A stretch of 64,000 nt of DNA from Thermococcus paralvinellae (GCF_000517445.1 NZ_CP006965.1:682001-746000), one strand, 5' to 3'. Counted from the first letter of the stretch, positions 49,649-59,958 are shown. Notes: generated by a model not told the origin, from the letters alone. Made by a program: numbers and translations.

Positions 49649-50454
49649 GTGGGAGCTGTAAAGTCTGTAGAGAACGCCATTAACATGCTCACAAAAAATC
49701 CAGCCTTGTTGTGGTGCCTATCCTGATAGCATTCATCTTAGCCCCCATCAACACCTCCAACAACAATGCCAACTTCCAGTTTCCCCAGGAAAGTGCCGAG
49801 GTTGCAAAGGAGCAGCTGAGAAACTTTGTCCACGATTTTGTGAAAGATGCTGTAATTTTTGGAATTTTGACGTCTATCATACAGGCAATTTCGAGCTATT
49901 CAGTTAGTAGAGAAGTTTTAGATATTATAAGACAGAAGGACTACCAAATAACACAGACTGTATTTGAAGCCCTTAAAAATCTGCCTCAAGCGGCTTTTTT
50001 GAATGTTCTTAGCTGGATGGTTACCATTTTAGTGGTTGCCCCACCATTTGTGTATCTCTACAGCGAAATAATGAAAGCGGAATCCTTCACGATACCCGGA
50101 AGCGTCGTGAATAACTTCTTTTTCTTGGCAATTGTATCTCTGCTTATCTTACTTTATGTCGCTCCAGCATCCTTGCTTCTTATACCGGCATACGTGAAAA
50201 CGAAATCCATAAGGTCAGCGCTTAAGGTTTACAGGCTTGCACTTAACAAGCTTTTTTCAACGATTGGCTTTGGAATTTTTGTCTTTACAGCCATGGTGAT
50301 TATAGGCCTTCCCACAATGCTCACAAGATTCATTGACAACCAGCTCCTTGCGGGCATCATAAAGGCTCCATTTAACGGACTGAGCAACGCCTTTTCGATG
50401 ACTGCTGCAACCTTGTTTTACCTCTCCCTAACAAAAGAAATAGAAGAAGAGTAA
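49649..50454 (+). pseudogene. Frameshifted paralogue of the 48626 membrane protein
   Basis: Frame 1, from GTG 49649 after GGTGATGTTT, gives MGAVKSVENAINMLTKNPAL, which aligns with the paralogue's MGAINAFAKTIETITKHPKLL, but runs into TGA at about 49723. The rest (VVPILIAFILAPINTSN onward, 50454 stop) is in another frame, reachable by a one-base change near 49700-49712. The joined product of about 268 residues would have about six TM helices and end in TKEIEEE. Either this is a genuine frameshift mutation or a one-base sequence error near the CCAGCCTTGTTG stretch. An internal start at GTG 49711 would lose the N-terminal TM. Confidence 0.7.
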
Positions 50455-50456
50455 GT

Positions 50457-52115
<1,659 letters not shown>

Positions 52116-52232
52116 TTAGAAAAGACTAAAAATCTTCAAGGTAAGATTCATAATCCCCAGTAAGAAAATAAGAAAAAATTTTCAACAAAATCCTTTTAAT
52201 TTCTCAAGAATTTTTCCTTTCTGAGGGAGAAC

Positions 52233-53525
52233 ATGAAAAGAACAAGCATTTTGATTTTTCTCCTGCTTATCACATCAGCATTGGTGAAGTCTTTTTCCAC
52301 TGTGGAATATGGTAATGTTGAGTTCATTCCAGTTGCAACAGAAAGTGAGCTTAACGAGGTTATTGATGCTAATGAAGGTCAGTATATCCTCATTTACTAC
52401 TACTCTCTAACCTGTCCCGCATGTAAATACATGCGTGATAATGTCTTCATAGACCCCAATGTAGTCCAGCTTCTCTCAGAAAGAGCTGTCCCTGTAATTG
52501 TGGACATTTACAAGGGAAGGGAAGTAACATCACTCCGATATAAAATTTACAGCAAGGTTCTCGTGATTCAGCCCGATAATTTAGGATATTACACTCCTAA
52601 ATCCCCTGGAGAAGAAATTACAGTTTCAGTTCCAGGAACTCCTACAATGGTGATTTTCAAAGTTGAGAATGGAGAGAAGATTCTAACGGGAGTTGCTGTT
52701 GGAGCGCTGAATAAACAAGGTTTCGAGTTTTTCATTAAGGAAACCACTAAAAAGAGAGCAAATATCCAGACATCAAACTTCAAAACATCTACCACAACTG
52801 TTGTACAAACCCAAAACGAGAGCCATTTAACCTTTGCAGTCCTCTTAACAATTTTCTCTGCTGGTATTTTGAGCGTATTTTCTCCTTGTGTTTTGCCCTT
52901 GGTTGTCAGCGGATTTGCTCTGATACTCGCTAAAAGGAATCTTCAAATCATAATACTCGGCATGATTGCTGCATTTTCTTTAATTGGTGGATTGGCTGGA
53001 GCCTTGGGTTCATATGTGGCTCAGATTACGGCACTTTTCTATTTAATTGGAGGAGCTGGATTCATAGTTCTTGGTACGATAATGGTGAGTGAAAAAGCTA
53101 ATCTATACTTCACTTCAAAAATGAACAAAATTCAACGCCTTGCTGAAAAAAATCGCAAATTTAAAGGTAAATTTGCAGACTTTTTGTTTGGAGCAGCATT
53201 GGGAGCTACTTGGATTGGGTGCATAGCCCCATACGTTGGCTTTGCAATCCTAACAGCAACATTAAGCGGAAACTTTACAAAAGGAGTTATTGTAATGTTC
53301 ATTTATGCCCTTGGAATGGGATTAACTTTCTATCTGATACTCAGCTCCAAGGATTTAGCCCAGTGGATAAACAAGAAATTCCTCTCAAATAAGATTACAC
53401 TAAAGGGCAGTGATAGAAAATGGGAAAAGGCAATTGGCATTTTAATGATCTTAATCGGCATACTGATGCTTACAGAATTAACTCCATTAAAGCTCTGGAG
53501 CCATCTTTTTGAAAAAATAGCTTGA
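52233..53525 (+). CDS. Thioredoxin-like/CcdA fusion membrane protein
   Basis: The 430-residue protein has a signal peptide, a thioredoxin-like domain with the redox motif CPAC (C61, C64, about residues 35-170), a Thr-rich linker, and a CcdA/DsbD-like membrane domain of six TM helices (about 200-425) with paired Cys in SVFSPCVLPLVV and WIGCIAPYVGFAI. The fused layout allows electron transfer across the membrane to an outside disulphide-handling domain. The order Trx-CcdA is the reverse of the DsbD C-terminal arrangement. The start follows GAGGGAGAAC. Confidence 0.85.
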   Translation: MKRTSILIFLLLITSALVKSFSTVEYGNVEFIPVATESELNEVIDANEGQYILIYYYSLTCPACKYMRDNVFIDPNVVQLLSERAVPVIVDIYKGREVTSLRYKIYSKVLVIQPDNLGYYTPKSPGEEITVSVPGTPTMVIFKVENGEKILTGVAVGALNKQGFEFFIKETTKKRANIQTSNFKTSTTTVVQTQNESHLTFAVLLTIFSAGILSVFSPCVLPLVVSGFALILAKRNLQIIILGMIAAFSLIGGLAGALGSYVAQITALFYLIGGAGFIVLGTIMVSEKANLYFTSKMNKIQRLAEKNRKFKGKFADFLFGAALGATWIGCIAPYVGFAILTATLSGNFTKGVIVMFIYALGMGLTFYLILSSKDLAQWINKKFLSNKITLKGSDRKWEKAIGILMILIGILMLTELTPLKLWSHLFEKIA

Positions 53526-53573
53526 TAGAAATCTTTTTATATCCTAGGCTTTTTAACTTTTTTGGGTTGTATA

Positions 53574-54569
53574 ATGCTCGGCACTATAATGGGAAATTCA
53601 TTAACTGTCATTTTAAAAAGCAAGGAGATCAGAAAACTTGTTGCTCTAGCATTTCTGCTCCTTGTAGTTCTGCCTTTCCCGTTAACGTCGAGGTTTGCAG
53701 AGGACTATCAAGAGGCTAATGGGGATAAGTATTGGAATGCTCAAGAGGACATTAACGAATACTTTGAGCGGAACTGCATCGCATTAGCCCCACACAATGG
53801 GGACGAAGCAGAATGGAAAGTGATAGTTCTACACAAGAACTGTGACATTGAAAAGCCCGAGGGGAATCCATTGATAACAGTCAAAGATGGATATCTAATT
53901 TACAAAGAGCCTGTTTTTGTAGTCAAGGAGAAGAGAGAAGAGTTCATCTCCAATGTTCTTAAGTTCTATCTTGCTCCAGCTTTGATTTTTATGTTAATCT
54001 CTTTTGTTGTTGAGTACTCCCTAGTCAAAGCTTCTTGGCTCTGGCTGAAGGGAAAGCGGAATTTTTCAGCAAAATCCTTGCTTAAGGAAGGGGCAGGGAA
54101 TTTACCCTCAGTGGTTCTGGTCTATCTGCTGAGCTTAGCTACGGTTCTTGCTCTAGGTGTGCTTATATTCTTTGTGGGTTTTGCTGCATATTTCTTTGTG
54201 AGTCTGATTAAATATGAAGCTGGCAGCTTTGTTCTTTCCATTTTAAGGGCAGTTCTCATTGTATATGCTGTTTTGCTTTCCTCGACATTTTCAATGGTTC
54301 TCCCAATATATCTTCTCCAGGAAAAGCTCTCCGCAATTTTAGAGGCTTTTGAGCTGGTGTGGAATAATTTCTGGACTTGCGTGGGATTTGGAGTAATCAT
54401 CACAGCTCTCACATGGATTGCTAACAAGCTCATGCTCATTCCGAAAACTTCAACAATTGTCTTGGTATCTCTGCTGTCATTTGCAGCTTTTCTACTCTCA
54501 GCGGTTGGTGGATTGAATTTGTATGTCACGCTTAGAGGTATCAAGGTGGGGACAAATGAAATCTACTAG
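53574..54569 (+). CDS. Multi-TM membrane protein, paralogous family
   Basis: The 331-residue protein has a first TM segment (RKLVALAFLLLVVLPFPLTS), an external loop of about 90 residues with paired Cys, then about five TM helices. The C-terminal half (LPIYLLQEKLSAILEAFELV, then TCVGFGVIITALTWIAN) resembles the 48626 protein. A TATA-like TTTTTATAT near 53533 implies a near-leaderless transcript, and ATG 53574 is my choice; TTG 53562 and ATG 53589 are alternatives. It overlaps the next gene by 14 nt. Confidence 0.65.
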   Translation: MLGTIMGNSLTVILKSKEIRKLVALAFLLLVVLPFPLTSRFAEDYQEANGDKYWNAQEDINEYFERNCIALAPHNGDEAEWKVIVLHKNCDIEKPEGNPLITVKDGYLIYKEPVFVVKEKREEFISNVLKFYLAPALIFMLISFVVEYSLVKASWLWLKGKRNFSAKSLLKEGAGNLPSVVLVYLLSLATVLALGVLIFFVGFAAYFFVSLIKYEAGSFVLSILRAVLIVYAVLLSSTFSMVLPIYLLQEKLSAILEAFELVWNNFWTCVGFGVIITALTWIANKLMLIPKTSTIVLVSLLSFAAFLLSAVGGLNLYVTLRGIKVGTNEIY

Positions 54570-55425
54570 GCTTTTAGTCGCACTCCCAATTTTAGCGTTA
54601 GTATTTAGCCACTTGATATTTCTCCCTCTCACTCTCCCAGTCTTCCAGCTTTACGTAGAGCTTAACAAAATCCAAGAGCAGATGATAAAGGAAGATGACT
54701 CAATAATGTGCCATAGAGTTATGGAAAACACAAAAGAGGCAAAAGAGCTGCTTGAAAAGGGAGCGAACATTTCATGGAGCTGTGATGACACTTACTATCG
54801 GGAAAATGCTCCAACAGTTACCGTTAATGGACTGACAGTTTACAAGGATACATATCAGCGTTATATGAGAGTCAAAAGTGAGCTCAGAAGGAAATTCAAG
54901 CAGTTCATATCTATTTTTACTCTCAGCATTCTCATGAGCATTGCTTTTAATTATGCCATGTCTATTGCTTTCATAGAAGCCCAAACGAGAAAGGAATTCA
55001 GCTTACTTGGAATAATTGGAGAGGGTTTTAAAAATACACCTTTCCTAATCTTAGCTTACCTTCTCAACGGCTCTCTGCTTTTTGTTGTCTCTCTACTCAT
55101 TGCAATACCCATCGCCTTTGCAATACCCATAGCTAAAGTAGTCATTGGAATTATGTTAACGGGTGGAATTTCACTAGTTGCTCCAATCTATGCTGGTGAA
55201 AAGAAAATTTTCTCCCTCGACGTTATGTGGAACATAACAAAAACAAACCCACACATCTTCATTCTACTTGGAGGGGCTGTCTTTGCAGTAACGGAGCTTC
55301 AATCATACTCTCTGAAGAATGCATTAATCTGGCTGTATTTTGCTGCTATTCTGCTGAATACCACAATTTCAAATTATGGAGGTGCATTTGCTTACATGAG
55401 CTCTGCTGAAAATTTAGGGGTATAA
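54556..55425 (+). CDS. Multi-TM membrane protein, paralogous family
   Basis: The 289-residue protein has an N-terminal TM helix (LLVALPILALVFSHLIFLPL), a loop with two Cys (SIMCHRVMEN, WSCDDTYY), and about five further TM helices in the same order as its upstream neighbour (AIPIAKVVIGIMLTGGISLVAPIYAGEKK near 190-220). GGTGGGGACAA sets ATG 54556, within the end of the preceding gene. The pair looks translationally coupled. Function unknown. Confidence 0.65.
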   Translation: MKSTRLLVALPILALVFSHLIFLPLTLPVFQLYVELNKIQEQMIKEDDSIMCHRVMENTKEAKELLEKGANISWSCDDTYYRENAPTVTVNGLTVYKDTYQRYMRVKSELRRKFKQFISIFTLSILMSIAFNYAMSIAFIEAQTRKEFSLLGIIGEGFKNTPFLILAYLLNGSLLFVVSLLIAIPIAFAIPIAKVVIGIMLTGGISLVAPIYAGEKKIFSLDVMWNITKTNPHIFILLGGAVFAVTELQSYSLKNALIWLYFAAILLNTTISNYGGAFAYMSSAENLGV

Positions 55426-55433
55426 AGAAAAAA

Positions 55434-55823
55434 TCAAGCATTTTCTTCGTCAAAATGAACTCCTTCCCCCTCTCTTCCGTTATGAATTTCCTTAATTTCA
55501 AAAACTTTGAGCGGAACTCTCTTCAAGGCCTTTCCAACAACAGCTTTTGCAATTCTCTCTGCATGCTCTAAGCTCTGGGCATTGAAGACTTTAAGAGTCA
55601 GATAAATTCCAACTAAACCAACACTCCCAATAACGAAAGCACTCTCAAACGGACTTCCACACACAGGGCATTGGGAGTAGCCAATTTCAACCTTCACGAA
55701 GTCAAGCTTTTCTTTATTCAAAGCCTTCGCAACCTTTGATACGGCAACATTTATCGCATCCTCTGGTGTCTCAACGTCTCTCACAATTATTGGAGCCTCC
55801 AAAACAACGATGTAGTCACCCAT
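55434..55823 (-). CDS. DUF555/UPF0212 protein
   Basis: The 129-residue protein starts MGDYIVVLEAPIIVRDVETP and has a CxxC (SQCPVCGSPFESAF, about 42-55). This is the archaeal UPF0212/DUF555 family, of unknown function. GAGGTGGGAAAG sets ATG 55823. It is 17 nt downstream of the DUF357 gene stop, and co-transcribed with it. Confidence 0.8.
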   Translation of the reverse strand: MGDYIVVLEAPIIVRDVETPEDAINVAVSKVAKALNKEKLDFVKVEIGYSQCPVCGSPFESAFVIGSVGLVGIYLTLKVFNAQSLEHAERIAKAVVGKALKRVPLKVFEIKEIHNGREGEGVHFDEENA

Positions 55824-55840
55824 CTTTCCCACCTCGTCAC

Positions 55841-56128
55841 TCACCCGAAGGCAAAGAGTCTGTTGTCTTCGCCTTTAAACACCCCAAGTCTAACTCCAGC
55901 ATCAATAAAGCCGTGTGCATAGTTTAAAGCAGCGAAAGCAGTCACATAATCACCTTTCTTGTAGTAGTATTTGGCATCACTGTAGTAGCTTTTAGCCATG
56001 ATTAAAAAGTCTTTCGCAACAGAATAGAGGAGGCTTTTCTCATGCACTACTATTTCAAGTTTCTCGAGAGCTTGTTTTGTTATTTCAAAGTATTTTTTGA
56101 GTTTTTCTTCGCTGATCTCTCGCTCCAC
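55841..56128 (-). CDS. DUF357 protein
   Basis: The 95-residue all-helical protein matches the DUF357 layout: LKKYFEITKQALEKLEI, then SVAKDFLIMAKSYYSDAKYY, then KGDYVTAFAALNYAHGFIDAG. It is a small archaeal helical-bundle family of unknown function, TPR-like in its AFAALNYAHG motif. The GTG start at 56128 is preceded by a GAGGCGAGACCG sequence, so the start is less certain. Confidence 0.8.
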   Translation of the reverse strand: MEREISEEKLKKYFEITKQALEKLEIVVHEKSLLYSVAKDFLIMAKSYYSDAKYYYKKGDYVTAFAALNYAHGFIDAGVRLGVFKGEDNRLFAFG

Positions 56129-56206
56129 CGGTCTCGCCTCAGCTATAGCTAACTTGAAATCCTTATAAACCTTGCTTATTCACTAATGATGAGTGAGGTG
56201 ATATCT

Positions 56207-57172
56207 ATGTACACGCTCATTGATTTATTCGCTGGTGCAGGAGGATTTAGCAGGGGTTTCAAGGAAGCGGGATTTAAGATTTTAGCTGCTATAGAGAATT
56301 TTGCTCCAAAAGCTGATACTTACAAGTTCAACTTTCCTGAGGTTAAGATGTATGTTGAAGATATCAAGAAGATTCACACCATAGATGTCATGAGAGATAT
56401 TGGAGTGCCAGATGTAATAATAGGTGGACCTCCATGTGAACCTTACACAGCCGCAAATTTAAAGAGAAAGGAGAATCCTCTTGATAGGCTTTACAATGAC
56501 CCGATTGGACAGCTTGTTTTACACTTCATTCGCTTTGTGAAAGATTTCCAGCCAAAGATATTTGTCATGGAGGAAGTGCCCCAGATTATGGAAGGTGAGC
56601 TTAAAGATGCCTTGAGATACGAGTTTGAGAAAGCTGGCTATGAGGAGATTTACTTCAACATTCTTGATGCTCAAGATTATGAAACCGCTCAGAGAAGGAA
56701 GAGAGTGTTCATCTCAAACATTCGCATCAAGCCTAAGAGGGTTAAGGAAAAGCTGACAGTCTGGGATGTGATTGGAGATTTACCTGATCCGAGGCTTCCC
56801 GAGGCATTAGAAATTCCCAACCACAGATATGTTCCACTTTCACCAAGGAAGCAGAGGAAAATTATGAGGCTTAAGTGGGGAATGGCAATGCATAAGTTTG
56901 GAGACTCACAGAGGAAGTTCACGAACTGGGTCAGGCTTCATCCTTACAAGGTTGCACCCACAGTCAAAGGCGGTAGCAGGTTCATTCATCCCTTTGATGA
57001 CAGGCTTTTAACTGTCAGAGAGCAGGCAAGGTTAATGGGATATCCAGATTACCACATATTCCTCGGTGGAAGGGATGTGCAGTATGATAGCGTTGGTGAA
57101 GCAGTCCCTCCAACAGTTGCGAAGGCAATAGCTGAATACGTGAAGGAGAAGCTTGATGAAGGCGATTATTAA
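56207..57172 (+). CDS. C5-cytosine DNA methyltransferase
   Basis: The 321-residue enzyme has motif I DLFAGAGGFSRGF (6-18), motif IV GGPPCEPYTAA with the catalytic Cys77, motif VI EEVPQI at 122-127 (the usual ENV reads EEV), motif VIII QRRKRVFI, and motifs IX/X (LTVREQARLMGYP, VGEAVPPTVAKAIAEYV). No restriction endonuclease is adjacent, so it is orphan in this window. ATG 56207 is set by GAGGTGATATCT; an upstream in-frame ATG at 56186 is possible. It lies just before tRNA-Val(UAC), on the chromosomal side of the element border. Confidence 0.93.
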   Translation: MYTLIDLFAGAGGFSRGFKEAGFKILAAIENFAPKADTYKFNFPEVKMYVEDIKKIHTIDVMRDIGVPDVIIGGPPCEPYTAANLKRKENPLDRLYNDPIGQLVLHFIRFVKDFQPKIFVMEEVPQIMEGELKDALRYEFEKAGYEEIYFNILDAQDYETAQRRKRVFISNIRIKPKRVKEKLTVWDVIGDLPDPRLPEALEIPNHRYVPLSPRKQRKIMRLKWGMAMHKFGDSQRKFTNWVRLHPYKVAPTVKGGSRFIHPFDDRLLTVREQARLMGYPDYHIFLGGRDVQYDSVGEAVPPTVAKAIAEYVKEKLDEGDY

Positions 57173-57185
57173 GATTAGCGAAAGA

Positions 57186-57193
57186 TTTATAAT
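57186..57193 (+). promoter_or_regulatory. TATA box of tRNA-Val(UAC)
   Basis: TTTATAAT lies 30-37 nt before the tRNA 5' end. Confidence 0.6.
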
Positions 57194-57222
57194 CTCCCCT
57201 TCGCTTTAACTTTGTCGGGAAT

Positions 57223-57299
57223 GGGCCCGTGGTCTAGTTGGTCATGACGCCGCCCTTACGAGGCGGAGGTCCGGGGTTCGAATCCCCGCGGGCCCACCA
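57223..57299 (+). tRNA. tRNA-Val(UAC), integration target
   Basis: Acceptor GGGCCCG/CGGGCCC, anticodon stem CCGCC/GGCGG with loop CTTACGA (anticodon TAC), T arm CGGGG-TTCGAAT-CCCCG, discriminator A and encoded CCA. The gene is intact. The integrase-like frame on the minus strand runs through its 3' half, as in SSV-type integrations that regenerate the tRNA. Confidence 0.96.
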
Positions 57300-57422
57300 G
57301 AAAACGAGCAATCTTCTAATCACATCCTCATACGTTTCACCCATCCTACCAATCTTTCTAAGCTCTTCCTTCAACTCCACACTCACCCAGATTGTCGTTT
57401 TCCGCCCACTTTCAACACCCAT
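57234..57422 (-). pseudogene. N-terminal fragment of an SSV-type integrase, Int(N)
   Basis: The 62-codon frame starts at ATG 57422 after GGAGGCGCTGGCA. It begins with an RHH/helical segment (KTTIWVSVELKEELRKIG) and then reads into the tRNA antisense (FWWARGDSNPGPPPRKGG) up to a stop inside the tRNA at 57234. In SSV1 integrase the att core is likewise translated antisense to a tRNA (the segment near residue 65 reads PPGFEPGTSG). A split int with Int(N) abutting the target tRNA is the hallmark of integrated SSV-type elements. A stand-alone small protein is the alternative. Int(C) should lie beyond the right edge. Confidence 0.6.
57255..57299. other. Putative att site (tRNA-Val 3' half)
   Basis: SSV-type integrases recombine between the tRNA anticodon-to-3' end region and an identical segment in their own gene. 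The Int(N) frame crosses this stretch, so attL is placed here. The exact core cannot be fixed without attR, which is outside the window. Confidence 0.45.
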
Positions 57423-57543
57423 TGCCAGCGCCTCCAACTATAGAGCCTATAACCCCTATGGCAACAATACCATCAGCAATAGTAAGTGATATAAATCTAG
57501 ATATAAAACACTTTTGCCAAACTGGAAGAAAAGAAGGAGAGGA

Positions 57544-57891
57544 CTATGATGCATTCTCAAGAAGCGCTGCAACAATGAGGAGGAGAGCTCCAGGCAATGA
57601 GGCTACTGTAATTACTAATCCCGCAAGAAGTCCCAAGAGGAAAGCTACAAGTCCTAACTCTCCTCTCTCATTATATGCTTCAACTGCTGTAATGACAGGT
57701 TCGGCTTTGTTCAAGATTTCATAGATAAACAGTACAAGCAGACCTATCAGTATAATTCCTGAACCGACCATTACGTAAAAGCTTGTCAGTATCTCTTTGA
57801 AAGCTTCTATCACTGCACCTATGGGGTCTATTCCAGTAGCTAACAAAAGTCCTATAATAAACCCAGCACCAGCATACTTCCCCTTACTCAT
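57544..57891 (-). CDS. Small three-TM membrane protein of the element
   Basis: The 115-residue protein has three TM segments (YAGAGFIIGLLLATGIDPIG, FYVMVGSGIILIGLLVLFIY and LVAFLLGLLAGLVITVASLP), with a short polar loop NKAEPVITAVEAYNERGE before the third. ATG 57891 is preceded by GTAGGTGTTGCCT. Small membrane proteins of this kind are common in archaeal plasmids and viruses. Function unknown. Confidence 0.65.
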   Translation of the reverse strand: MSKGKYAGAGFIIGLLLATGIDPIGAVIEAFKEILTSFYVMVGSGIILIGLLVLFIYEILNKAEPVITAVEAYNERGELGLVAFLLGLLAGLVITVASLPGALLLIVAALLENAS

Positions 57892-58000
57892 AGGCAACAC
57901 CTACACAATTGTATAAAACAAGTTGTCACTTTCTTTCTTCTCACTTGAAGTTTAAATCTTTTTCTGCTTGCAAAAACAAACTTGCTAACTGGTGGGGGTA

Positions 58001-58040
58001 CCGAGCCTCCAGCCACAAGAGAGAAGAAGCGGAGGACCGG
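58001..58040. repeat. Possible GC-rich hairpin between ATPase and membrane gene
   Basis: CCG-AG-CCTCC (58001-58010) can pair with GGAGG-AC-CGG (58031-58040) around a 20-nt purine-rich loop. It lies in the 200-bp gap downstream of the ATPase gene. It may act as a terminator or processing stem, or be incidental. Confidence 0.3.
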
Positions 58041-58102
58041 AAACAACCATGGACATAATAATTATTAGTACACCCTCTCTCTGGTATCCCTTACCCCTTA
58101 CA

Positions 58103-59032
58103 CTACTTCCTGTCCACCAAAACGTCATAATCTACAGGAGGCAAGGGCTTGAATCTAAATCCACCAAATCGCCCCCACTCGATAACCGCATATCCGTCTC
58201 GGAGTGCGAGTACTACTTGCTTCCTCACTATACTGCCTTGTTCGACCTCAGCTCCTCTCAAGTATATTCTTGTTGGGATTTTCGTCCTGATTCTCCAATC
58301 GACATTCTTGAGTGTGTGAGTTGACATGATGAGCGAAACCCAACCCTTCCTCAGGTCTTTGATGATGTCTTTGACCCAATCTTGGAGAATAAACTGAGCA
58401 CCTCTCGGTGTCTCTGGAAAGATGTCATCCACTTCGTCAATAAACACGCTGTACCATCTCCTATCCTTCCTGGTGAGGAGGCGGTAGAGGAGTTCAAACC
58501 AAAAGTAAGCGGGTTTCTCCTCCTCTAACTTGTCAGGTGGAATGATTTTTCCGGTCCTGTCCTTCACATCTTGTACCAGTTCTTCAGAAATTCTGTAGCT
58601 CACAGGTTCATAGATGACATTCAGCTTGTCTTTCCTTGCCAAACGGAGGATGTCCTCAGCACTTTCATAGGTAACGAGGTCCGGGATTTCAAGCTTTGTT
58701 GCTGGTGAGCCATCGTACGGGAGTTTCAAGAATTCTATGTTGTCATCCTTGTGAACCAGTATTCTTACTTTCTCCTCCCAACTTGGGAAGCGATGCCATT
58801 GTGCTAGGAATCTGCCTCTCCAGAAACAGATGTCAGGCATCTGGGAGATTAGAAACTTGGCAAAAAGTAGCTTCAAGGTGGTTTTCCCACTGCCTTGTTC
58901 TCCGGTGATTATCCCGACATTTCCTCCTCTTTCGGGTCTTCTGGACAAGAATTTGTTGAGAAGTTCAGCGCCCACTTCTGCGAAGATTTGGTCACCGGAT
59001 TTGAGGCTTAATCCTTTCTTCTCCAGCACCAT
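58103..59032 (-). CDS. P-loop ATPase of the element
   Basis: The 309-residue ATPase has Walker A GEQGSGKTT (44-52) and a Walker B-like strand SVFIDEVDDIF with DE (about residue 200), followed by an LILQDW region and a sensor-like SLIMSTHTLKNVDWRIRTKIP. The domain layout resembles KAP/AAA+ or FtsK-HerA-like ATPases of archaeal plasmids and viruses; I cannot decide between DNA partition, packaging or replication. GGGTGGTT sets ATG 59032. A TATA-like TTTAACTATC lies near 59062. Confidence 0.75.
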   Translation of the reverse strand: MVLEKKGLSLKSGDQIFAEVGAELLNKFLSRRPERGGNVGIITGEQGSGKTTLKLLFAKFLISQMPDICFWRGRFLAQWHRFPSWEEKVRILVHKDDNIEFLKLPYDGSPATKLEIPDLVTYESAEDILRLARKDKLNVIYEPVSYRISEELVQDVKDRTGKIIPPDKLEEEKPAYFWFELLYRLLTRKDRRWYSVFIDEVDDIFPETPRGAQFILQDWVKDIIKDLRKGWVSLIMSTHTLKNVDWRIRTKIPTRIYLRGAEVEQGSIVRKQVVLALRDGYAVIEWGRFGGFRFKPLPPVDYDVLVDRK

Positions 59033-59217
59033 AACCACCCTCCCTCTCCCTGTGTAGATAGTTAAATGGACTTCTGATACAACCTTTTTGGACGGGGAGA
59101 GAGGGTAGATTACGGCAGAGCGAAAACAGGAGAAGATGCGGGAAAACTGAAGAAAGAAAGCATCAGCTAGGACAAGCCATAAGGAGATATGGGAACATAG
59201 AGATATAGCTCATTTCT

Positions 59218-59958
59218 CTACCTGCATTTGTCCTGATGCTTCTTACAGTAGTAGATTATCAGGTTGTCAATGACTTTGGGGATTGTTTGGTTCCATCCTC
59301 CAATTTTCTCGTCAATTCTCACTAACTCCTCCATTTTCTGCCGGCACTCCTCATTCCTAACGAATTCTGAAAGTACTCTGTGTACTTTTATGAACCTCTC
59401 TACTTCATTCTTAGGTGTAACTCCAAAGTGGAAATGAACCATAGTGTGTGTCCAATCAACAGGCATGATAAGGTTTGGGAGAAGGAAGTGCAGAAGTTTA
59501 GAACGCCCCACAATCTTTGTTTTAGTTCTTATAGGGTCAAGAGGCTCAAGACACCTATAAAGTTTCGTCACAGTTGTTTCAACATCCATAAACTCCTCTA
59601 CTGAATGACCTGCTAACTCTTCAAGGCTCTTGAGAACTTTGGGTGTTCTTAAGTTGGCACTGAACTCCTCAAATGGCTTAAGCTTAGGACCTTTGTTTTG
59701 AAAGCGGAAGTTGTGCATTCCCCATGATACTAGACTAGCATAGAGAATGTTTAGAAATCCTCTATCCTCAAGAAGTTTGACAATCCTTTGTGGTGAGGCA
59801 CATTTGGTTTGCTCAACAACCTCGAGATAGAAGTGAAGGTCTGGCCCCTTACCTAGAATTGAGTTAATTTTCTTTCCAAGGACTATTACCTCTTCTTCTA
59901 GGAATTTCTCAAGTTTTTTCAAACCTTCCCATACTCTACTCTCAAATCCCTCTACCAT
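59218..59958 (-). CDS. Unknown helical protein of the element (246 aa)
   Basis: The 246-residue protein is predicted helical, with SKLLHFLLPNLIMPVDWTHT (about 155-174) and a C-terminal basic segment ending in YYCKKHQDKCR. The S-K-x-L-H-F-L-x-P-x-L-x-P-x-D pattern recurs in hypothetical proteins of bacteria and archaea whose function I cannot name. It lies between the origin-like region and the ATPase. No confident function. Confidence 0.5.
   Translation of the reverse strand: MVEGFESRVWEGLKKLEKFLEEEVIVLGKKINSILGKGPDLHFYLEVVEQTKCASPQRIVKLLEDRGFLNILYASLVSWGMHNFRFQNKGPKLKPFEEFSANLRTPKVLKSLEELAGHSVEEFMDVETTVTKLYRCLEPLDPIRTKTKIVGRSKLLHFLLPNLIMPVDWTHTMVHFHFGVTPKNEVERFIKVHRVLSEFVRNEECRQKMEELVRIDEKIGGWNQTIPKVIDNLIIYYCKKHQDKCR

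Noticed and set aside
57412-57543. Hydrophobic in-frame peptide ADGIVAIGVIGSIVGGAGNG upstream of Int(N)
   Set aside because: The frame has no start codon after the upstream TAG stop. It may be a remnant of a membrane segment, but I cannot support a gene.
58056-58067. Palindrome TAATAATTATTA
   Set aside because: Low-complexity AT palindrome, expected by chance in this composition, with no partner element.
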